Part shown: positions 7,688-12,173 of the stretch, in pieces
Numbering within the stretch: the first letter of the stretch is position 1
Layout of the letters: the number at the start of each line of letters is the position of its first letter
Assembly (NCBI GenBank): GCA_016927175.1
Contig: JAFGNC010000161.1
Span: 1-12,173 of the forward strand
DNA: 12,173 nucleotides
Direction: 5' to 3'
DNA from: Gammaproteobacteria bacterium
GTDB taxonomy: Bacteria; Pseudomonadota; Gammaproteobacteria; Steroidobacterales; Rariloculaceae
The notes under the pieces: model-generated
Database searches by the model: none
Told to the model about the DNA's origin: nothing
What the model saw: only the letters and a program-made list of their open reading frames with translations
Position numbers and translations under genes: made by a program

Positions 7688-8602
7688 ATGCGGTTCAAGC
7701 GCTTCGACCTCAATCTGCTGGTCGTCCTCGATACGCTGCTGCGCGAGCGCAGCGTCTCGAAAGCCGCCGAGCAATTGAACCTGAGCCAGCCCGCGACGAG
7801 TGCGGCCCTCGGCAGGCTGCGCCAGTATTTCAACGACGAGATCCTGGTGTTGCGCGGCAGGCGCATGGTGCCGACACCGCATGCCCAGGGGATCACGCCG
7901 ATCGTCGCAAAGGCGCTGGCGGACATCGAGGCGCTGATTTCCGCTTCGACGGTATTCGATCCGGCGACGTCGCAGCGCACCTTTCGGATCTGTGCGTCCG
8001 ACTACGTGACCGTCGTGCTCCTGCTGCCGTTGCTGTCGGAGCTGGAGAAGAGCGCGCCGAACCTGCGCATCGAGATCACGCCCCCGTCGCCGGAGGCCCT
8101 GCCCGCGCTCGAGCGAGGCGAGATCGACTTTCTGCTGACTCCGGAGCAGTACACGGCCAAGGATCACCCGCGCAAGCTTCTGTTCGAGGAGCGGCACGTG
8201 GTCGTCGGCTGGAACGAGAACCCGATCTTCCGCGAGCCGCTGACGGAGGAGAAGTTTCTCGAGCAGGGGCAGGTCGTCATCGCGCTGAGCCACGCGCCGT
8301 CGTTCTCCGAGCAGGAGATGGGCGAGCTCAACCGCCGGCGGCGCATCGACATCGTCTGCTCGTCGTTTCTGGCCGTACCGTGGCTGTTGCCGAACACGCG
8401 TCGGCTCGCGGTCATGCACGAACGCCTGGCGAGGATCATGACCGGGAAGCATCCGCTCGCGATCGCGCCGCTGCCGTTCGCGTTCCCGCCGATGCGCGAG
8501 ATGGTCCAGCACCACGCCGCGCGCGACACCGACGGAGGCATCCAGTGGTTTCTGCAGCGCATCCTCGAGCGCGCCGCGGCGCTTCGAAACGAATCCATGT
8601 GA
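7688..8602 (+). CDS. NodD-like LysR-family transcriptional regulator
   Basis: This 304-residue protein is of normal LysR length. Its N-terminal winged helix-turn-helix (about 5-63) includes R-F-D-L-N-L-L-V-V-L-D-T-L-L-R-E-R-S-V-S-K-A-A, then L-S-Q-P-A-T-S-A-A-L-G-R-L-R, the DNA-recognition helix region. R-R-M-V-P-T (59-63) is typical of the NodD/NahR-type branch. The effector-binding domain spans about 90-300 and ends with a family-like F-P-P-M-R-E-M-V-Q-H-H segment. ATG 7688 is preferred because the family begins M-R-F-K-R-F-D-L-N. An in-frame ATG at 7673 lacks a ribosome site, and AGGTG precedes 7688. It reads in the same direction as the catabolic genes and sits about 200 bases before them, so it is likely their activator and responds to a pathway aromatic. 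That link is inferred from position. Confidence 0.88.
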   Translation: MRFKRFDLNLLVVLDTLLRERSVSKAAEQLNLSQPATSAALGRLRQYFNDEILVLRGRRMVPTPHAQGITPIVAKALADIEALISASTVFDPATSQRTFRICASDYVTVVLLLPLLSELEKSAPNLRIEITPPSPEALPALERGEIDFLLTPEQYTAKDHPRKLLFEERHVVVGWNENPIFREPLTEEKFLEQGQVVIALSHAPSFSEQEMGELNRRRRIDIVCSSFLAVPWLLPNTRRLAVMHERLARIMTGKHPLAIAPLPFAFPPMREMVQHHAARDTDGGIQWFLQRILERAAALRNESM

Positions 8603-8630
8603 CGAATTCGATCCGATCAGGACAATAAAT

Positions 8631-8658
8631 TTGGAGAATTCGCCGCCGCCCGTACACT
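8631..8658 (+). promoter_or_regulatory. Candidate sigma-70 promoter of the ring-cleavage gene cluster
   Basis: TTGGAG (8631-8636) and TACACT (8653-8658) are separated by 16 bases, in the gap before the hydroxylase gene. The -35 is a partial match (3 of 6) and the -10 a 4 of 6 match. The AT-rich patch at 8622-8632 just upstream is unusual for this GC-rich DNA. GAATTCG occurs at 8604-8610 and again at 8636-8642, 32 bases apart (about three helical turns), so a regulator could bind both. Confidence 0.35.
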
Positions 8659-8802
8659 GGGGCTCAGCGCGCACCGCACGCGGACCGATCAGGGCCGGGT
8701 GCGCGCACGGCGCGCGCCGCGATCGATCAGCCGACACCGGCGGCGGGCAGCAACGAACGCAGCCACGGCGCCGCCGATTGTCGTGCGACCAAGGGGGGAC
8801 TG

Positions 8803-9915
8803 ATGCGCGAGGCTCGTATTCTGATCATCGGCGCCGGGATCGGCGGGCTCACGGCGTCGATCGCGCTGCGCCGGCGGGGCTTCGAGGTCGACATGATCGA
8901 GCGGGATCCCGCCTGGTCGGTCTACGGCGTCGGCATCATCCAGCAGGCGAATGTCATCCGCGCGATGACCGAGCTCGGCATCATTCAGGACTACCTCGAG
9001 GCCGGTTTCGGCTTCGACTACGTCGACGTCTTCGCGCCCGACGGCACGCACCTCGCGCAGGTTCCGTCACGCAAGCTCGTGGATGCCTATCCCGCCAACC
9101 TCGGCATCGCGCGGCCCGCGCTGCACGAGGTGCTCGGCCGCTGCGCGCAGGCGGCGGGCGCGCGTATCCGCCTCGGCGTGACGGCGACGTCCCTGAGCGG
9201 CGGCGACGAGGTTCACGTCGAGTTCTCCGACGGGAGTGCCGGGCGCTACGACATCGTGATCGGCGCGGACGGCCTGAATTCGACGACGCGCGCGCAGCTG
9301 TTTCCGGACGCCCCGCGCCCGCAGTTCACCGGCCAGGGCGTCTGGCGCCACAACTTCCCCCGTCCGGCCTCCGTCGTCAGCCTGCATGCGTACGCCGGCA
9401 GCTTAGGGATGGGGCTCGTGCCGCTCGCCGATAACCTGATGTATCTGTTCCTGACGACCCCGGAGCCCGGTAATCCGCATTACGCGCGCTCGGGGCTCGC
9501 GCGGGCGATGCGGGACAAGCTTCGGGACGCGGCGCCGGCGATTGCGGCCTACGCCGACCAGATCGCCGACGACGACGCCGTCGTCTACAAGCCCCTCGAG
9601 TGGATCTTTCTGACCGGGCCCTGGCACAAGGGCCGCGTCGTGCTGCTCGGCGACGCCGTGCACGCGACGACGCCGCACCTCGGCCAGGGCGCCGGCATGG
9701 CGATCGAGGACGGCATCGTGCTCGCCGACGAGCTCGCGCGGGCGGCCGAGCCGGAGGAGGCTTTCGCCGCGTACCGCGCGCGCCGCTTCGAGCGCTGCCG
9801 TTACATCGTCGAGCAGTCGAAGGCGATCGGCGACAGCCAGCTCGGGCTGCTGCCGCCGGTGGACCAGGCAAAGGCGACGCGGGAGATGTTCGAGGTCGTC
9901 GCGGCGCCGATCTGA
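8803..9915 (+). CDS. FAD-dependent aromatic hydroxylase (PHBH/UbiH-like monooxygenase)
   Basis: This 370-residue class A flavoprotein monooxygenase uses FAD, NAD(P)H and O2 to hydroxylate an activated aromatic ring. Visible motifs are the Rossmann G-A-G-I-G-G (10-15) with Glu33 ending strand 2, the DG motif G-A-D-G-L-N-S (154-160), and the GD motif G-D-A-V-H-A-T-T-P-H-L-G-Q-G-A-G-M-A-I-E-D-G (283-304), which binds the FAD ribose and pyrophosphate. G-V-G-I-I-Q-Q-A-N (42-50) lines the flavin region. The length is near that of PHBH and 6-hydroxynicotinate 3-monooxygenase and lacks the C-terminal thioredoxin-like domain of phenol hydroxylases. The start has AAGGGGGG four bases upstream. It is the first structural gene after the LysR regulator and precedes an extradiol dioxygenase, so it probably makes the ortho-diol for ring cleavage. 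The exact substrate is unknown. Confidence 0.88.
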   Translation: MREARILIIGAGIGGLTASIALRRRGFEVDMIERDPAWSVYGVGIIQQANVIRAMTELGIIQDYLEAGFGFDYVDVFAPDGTHLAQVPSRKLVDAYPANLGIARPALHEVLGRCAQAAGARIRLGVTATSLSGGDEVHVEFSDGSAGRYDIVIGADGLNSTTRAQLFPDAPRPQFTGQGVWRHNFPRPASVVSLHAYAGSLGMGLVPLADNLMYLFLTTPEPGNPHYARSGLARAMRDKLRDAAPAIAAYADQIADDDAVVYKPLEWIFLTGPWHKGRVVLLGDAVHATTPHLGQGAGMAIEDGIVLADELARAAEPEEAFAAYRARRFERCRYIVEQSKAIGDSQLGLLPPVDQAKATREMFEVVAAPI

Positions 9916-9918
9916 CCG

Positions 9919-9971
9919 GAGCCCGGCCCAACGCAGCCCGGCCCAACGGAACGGCCCCCACGGAACCCGGC
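9919..9971 (+). repeat. Short degenerate tandem repeat between hydroxylase and dioxygenase
   Basis: The 15-base unit GAGCCCGGCCCAACG (9919-9933) is followed at once by CAGCCCGGCCCAACG (9934-9948), identical except for the first base. Degenerate copies follow: GAACGGCCCCCACG (9949-9962) and GAACCCGGC (9963-9971). The array fills most of the 72-base gap and ends just before the dioxygenase Shine-Dalgarno. It looks like slippage expansion of a GC-rich spacer. Confidence 0.75.
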
Positions 9972-9987
9972 TTATAAGGAGTCAACG

Positions 9988-10890
9988 ATGTCGAGAGTGA
10001 GCGAGATCCGGTATGTCGGCTATGCGATGCCCGACCTCGAGGCGGAACGGCGGTTCTATGTCGAGAAGTGGGGGCTGCGCGAAGCGGCCGATCGCGACGG
10101 GCTCGTGTACCTCGCCGCCGAGGCCCACGACGAGCCGTACGTGCTGCGTCTGCGCCAGGCGCAGGACAGGCGCATCGACGTGATCGCGCTCGCGGCGCAG
10201 AGCGCCGCGGACGTCGACGCTCTGTTCGCGAACGTCGAGCAGGCCGGTTGCCGCATCATCTTCCCGCCGACGGCGCTTCAGGGCTTCGGCGGCGGCTACG
10301 GCTTCCGCTTCTTTTCGCCCGACGGGCTGCCGTTCGAGATCTCGAGCGACGTCACGCGTGGCGCTGCGCGCCGTCTCGAGGCGAGGGAAGCGATTCCGGA
10401 ACGGATCAGCCATATCGTGCTGCATTCGCCGGATCACAAAGCGGCGACGCAGTTCTTCGTCGACGTGCTCGGCTTTCGCGTCAGCGACTGGCTCGGGGAC
10501 TTCATGTCGTTCCTGCGCTGCAACGAGTGGCACCATCGCATCGCGTTTCTGCCGGGTCCGCCGTGCCTGAACCACGTCGCCTACGACATGGCGAGCCTCG
10601 ACGAGATGATGCGCGGCATCGCGCGGCTCCGTGACCATGATGTCGAGCTGCGGTGGGGCCCCGGCCGCCACACCGCGGGGAACAACACGTTCAGCTACTT
10701 CGTGACGCCGAACGGCTTTGCCGTCGAGTACACGGCCGAGCTCGAGCGCGTGGACGACGCGACGTGGCAGCCGACGGTTTACACGCCGGGACCCGGCGTC
10801 ATGGACCAGTGGGGCATCGGCGTCGGCGGGCCGAAGACGATGCCGCACGCCGAGCCGGACAAGGGCCTGTTCCAGCCGGCGGAGATCTAG
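9988..10890 (+). CDS. Two-domain type I extradiol dioxygenase (VOC superfamily)
   Basis: This 300-residue enzyme has two vicinal-oxygen-chelate modules (about 5-125 and 138-255), as in BphC and catechol 2,3-dioxygenase. In the C-terminal module the expected iron ligands are His142 (R-I-S-H-I-V-L-H), His196 (C-L-N-H-V-A-Y-D) and Glu247 (F-A-V-E-Y-T-A-E). The active-site residues also fit BphC spacing: His182 or His183 before the second ligand, His228 in W-G-P-G-R-H, and Tyr237 in F-S-Y-F. The set appears complete, so it is probably an active Fe(II) enzyme cleaving a catechol-like ring next to the hydroxyls. A tail of about 40 residues (D-Q-W-G-I-G-V) follows the fold. The start has AAGGAG six bases upstream. 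It lies between a ring hydroxylase and a C-C hydrolase, fitting the middle step of a meta-cleavage route. The substrate is not determined. Confidence 0.87.
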   Translation: MSRVSEIRYVGYAMPDLEAERRFYVEKWGLREAADRDGLVYLAAEAHDEPYVLRLRQAQDRRIDVIALAAQSAADVDALFANVEQAGCRIIFPPTALQGFGGGYGFRFFSPDGLPFEISSDVTRGAARRLEAREAIPERISHIVLHSPDHKAATQFFVDVLGFRVSDWLGDFMSFLRCNEWHHRIAFLPGPPCLNHVAYDMASLDEMMRGIARLRDHDVELRWGPGRHTAGNNTFSYFVTPNGFAVEYTAELERVDDATWQPTVYTPGPGVMDQWGIGVGGPKTMPHAEPDKGLFQPAEI

Positions 10891-10949
10891 TGTCCTCGCC
10901 CGCAGACACATCAGCGCATTCGCGGCGTCTCATCGGGACGGGACACTAG
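10887..10949 (+). repeat. Inverted repeat bracketing the dioxygenase-hydrolase junction
   Basis: CTAGTGTCC (10887-10895) overlaps the dioxygenase TAG stop. Its exact reverse complement GGACACTAG (10941-10949) ends on the first base of the GTG start of the hydrolase. With three internal mismatches the arms extend to 16 bases (10887-10902 with 10934-10949). The loop is about 31 bases at that extent. The stem could occlude the start of the hydrolase in the mRNA, or the element could be a REP-like or other short inserted palindrome. Confidence 0.6.
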
Positions 10950-12136
10950 TGGGCCTCTTTCAGTACTTCCCGGACAACTACGTCTGGAATCTTTCCGTCA
11001 ACATGGCGCTCGAGAGCGGCGGCCGGATCGGCGAGATCGAGGACATGTGCCGCCCGCTGCTGGAGGCCGCGGCGCGCGGCGAGGACGCGGGCACCGCGGA
11101 GTTTCTGGCGCAATGGGTCGCGATGGCCGACAAGCTCGGCGCGCTCGCCGGCGAGGACGAGGCGCGGGGCCGGCTGCTGTCGGCCTCGGCGAAGCTGCAG
11201 CGCGCGGCCCTGTACTACCTCGTCGCGGAGCGGATGCAGGGCCGCGGCCATCCGGGGCGCGAACAGACGTACGCGAAAGCGCAGAACACGTTCCGGCATG
11301 CGATCGGCATCGGCCGGGAGAACGCCGAGCGCGTCGAGATTCCGTACCTCGGCAAGGCGTTGCCGGCCCTGCTGACGCGCGCGCACGGCGCGAGCGGCCA
11401 AGCGCCCTGCGTGCTGTACGTGAACGGTCTCGACAGCTGCAAGGAGCTGCTGTACTGGTCCTGGCTGCCGCATGCGCTCGCCCGGCGGGGCGTCGCCACG
11501 CTGTCGGTGGATCAGCCGGGCACGGGCGAGGCGCTGCGGCTGCACGGCCTGCCCGCGACACACGAGAGCGAGCGCTGGGCGAGCGCCTGCTACGACTGGC
11601 TCGCAGCGCGCGACGACGTCGACGCCGCGCGCATCGGCATGGTCGGCATCTCGCTCGGCGGCTATTTCACGCCGCGTGCGATGGCGTTCGAGCCGCGCTT
11701 CGCGAGCGGGGCGGTGTGGGGCGCCAATCACGACTGGGCCGAGGTGCAGCGCCGGCGCCTGAAGCGCGAAGGCGAGAATCCGGTGCCCCACTACTGGAAC
11801 CACGTGATGTGGGTGTTCGGCGCGAAGGACATGGACGAGTTCCTCACGAAGGCCGACGGCATGTGCCTCGACGGCATACTCGACCGCATCCGCGTGCCGT
11901 TTCTGGTCACGCACGGCGAGCGCGACCGGCAGATCGCGCTCGACTACGCGCACCGGACGTACGATCAGCTCGTGAACAGCCCGCGCCGCGAGCTCAAGAT
12001 CATGACGGCGCGCGAAGGCGGCGTCGAGCACGTCGGCGCGGACAATATGTCGTTCGCGCGCGATTACATCGCCGACTGGTTCGCCGAGACGCTCGGCGGC
12101 TCACCGGCCGGTTTTCCGGGAGGCTATGCACAATGA
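10949..12136 (+). CDS. Alpha/beta hydrolase of the FrsA / 2,6-dihydroxypseudooxynicotine-hydrolase type
   Basis: This 395-residue protein has a helical N-terminal domain (about 1-135, starting G-L-F-Q-Y-F-P-D-N-Y-V-W-N-L) and an alpha/beta-hydrolase core. The nucleophile elbow is G-I-S-L-G-G (Ser235), the likely acid Asp326 (T-H-G-E-R-D), and the likely base His361 (G-G-V-E-H-V-G). V-N-G-L-D-S-C-K-E (158-166) resembles the oxyanion region. The architecture matches the FrsA/DUF1100 and DHPON-hydrolase group, in which a plasmid-borne nicotine enzyme cleaves a C-C bond, rather than MhpC/BphD. GTG 10949 is preferred because the family begins near F-Q-Y-F-P; the frame is open further upstream but overlaps the dioxygenase. 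ATG 11002 is a later alternative. The ribosome site is weak. Its place after an extradiol dioxygenase suggests C-C cleavage of the ring-fission product; an esterase or amidase role remains possible. The next gene overlaps its stop by ATGA. Confidence 0.83.
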   Translation: MGLFQYFPDNYVWNLSVNMALESGGRIGEIEDMCRPLLEAAARGEDAGTAEFLAQWVAMADKLGALAGEDEARGRLLSASAKLQRAALYYLVAERMQGRGHPGREQTYAKAQNTFRHAIGIGRENAERVEIPYLGKALPALLTRAHGASGQAPCVLYVNGLDSCKELLYWSWLPHALARRGVATLSVDQPGTGEALRLHGLPATHESERWASACYDWLAARDDVDAARIGMVGISLGGYFTPRAMAFEPRFASGAVWGANHDWAEVQRRRLKREGENPVPHYWNHVMWVFGAKDMDEFLTKADGMCLDGILDRIRVPFLVTHGERDRQIALDYAHRTYDQLVNSPRRELKIMTAREGGVEHVGADNMSFARDYIADWFAETLGGSPAGFPGGYAQ

Positions 12137-12173
12137 GTGGAGTACCGTTTCGCCGCATCGTCACGGGCCACGA
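12133..12173 (+). CDS. Start of a gene, probably a cupin-domain protein, cut by the right edge
   Basis: Only 13 codons are present: M-S-G-V-P-F-R-R-I-V-T-G-H. The ATG overlaps the hydrolase TGA (ATGA), a hallmark of translational coupling within an operon. The R-R-I-V-T-G-H opening resembles the N-terminus of small cupin-domain proteins found in aromatic catabolic clusters. With so few residues this is a guess about the family. The gene start itself is well supported by the overlap. Confidence 0.5.
   Translation, partial: MSGVPFRRIVTGH

Noticed and set aside
7681..8628. 315-codon plus-strand frame overlapping the LysR gene
   Set aside because: Out-of-frame shadow; the true frame has the LysR helix-turn-helix.
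8631..9434. 267-codon plus-strand frame beginning in the promoter gap
   Set aside because: Runs out of frame through the hydroxylase gene with low-complexity product.
10718..10948. Upstream in-frame extension of the hydrolase overlapping the dioxygenase
   Set aside because: The 77 added residues are Arg/Ser-rich and mirror dioxygenase codons in another frame; family similarity starts near 10949.
10946..12031. 361-codon open frame on the minus strand, antisense to the hydrolase
   Set aside because: It mirrors the hydrolase codons in GC-rich DNA and has Arg/Ala/His-rich composition with no recognisable domain. The plus-strand frame has clear hydrolase motifs.

Overview
The window is high-GC DNA with dense bacterial coding, strong G-rich Shine-Dalgarno sequences and families common in Pseudomonadota: an HpnB-type hopanoid glycosyltransferase, a DUF6152 exported protein, a NodD-type LysR regulator and a FAD-SLDH-type exported protein. 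I infer an environmental, probably gammaproteobacterial (Steroidobacterales-like) or alphaproteobacterial chromosome. That placement rests on gene families only and is not firm. I see no rRNA, tRNA, CRISPR array or insertion sequence.

Left block (1-3524, minus strand). Three genes read leftwards: an hpnB-like membrane glycosyltransferase, a large secreted TPR-repeat protein, and the start of a Tat-exported protein of the D-sorbitol-dehydrogenase (FAD-SLDH) family, which runs off the left edge. The last two are 29 bases apart and probably form an operon. No squalene-hopene cyclase or other hpn gene is visible.

Middle block (3787-7459, plus strand). It holds an exported DUF6152-type protein of unknown function, a 76-residue DUF378 membrane protein with a perfect 12-bp hairpin after its stop, and a six-helix DUF3592 membrane protein. 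These look like independent single genes. Gaps of 160-260 bases separate them and hold only candidate hairpins.

Right block (7688-12173, plus strand). This is the most interesting part, a probable aromatic ring-cleavage cluster. A LysR-type regulator with a possible autoregulatory operator upstream is followed, after a gap with a candidate promoter, by a flavin-dependent aromatic hydroxylase, a two-domain extradiol dioxygenase with an apparently complete iron site, and an alpha/beta hydrolase of the FrsA / 2,6-dihydroxypseudooxynicotine-hydrolase type. The start of another gene (probably cupin) overlaps the hydrolase stop as ATGA. The order hydroxylase, extradiol dioxygenase, C-C hydrolase matches the logic of a meta-cleavage pathway (as in mhp or bph), but the hydrolase differs from the usual MhpC/BphD type. 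The substrate cannot be read from the sequence.
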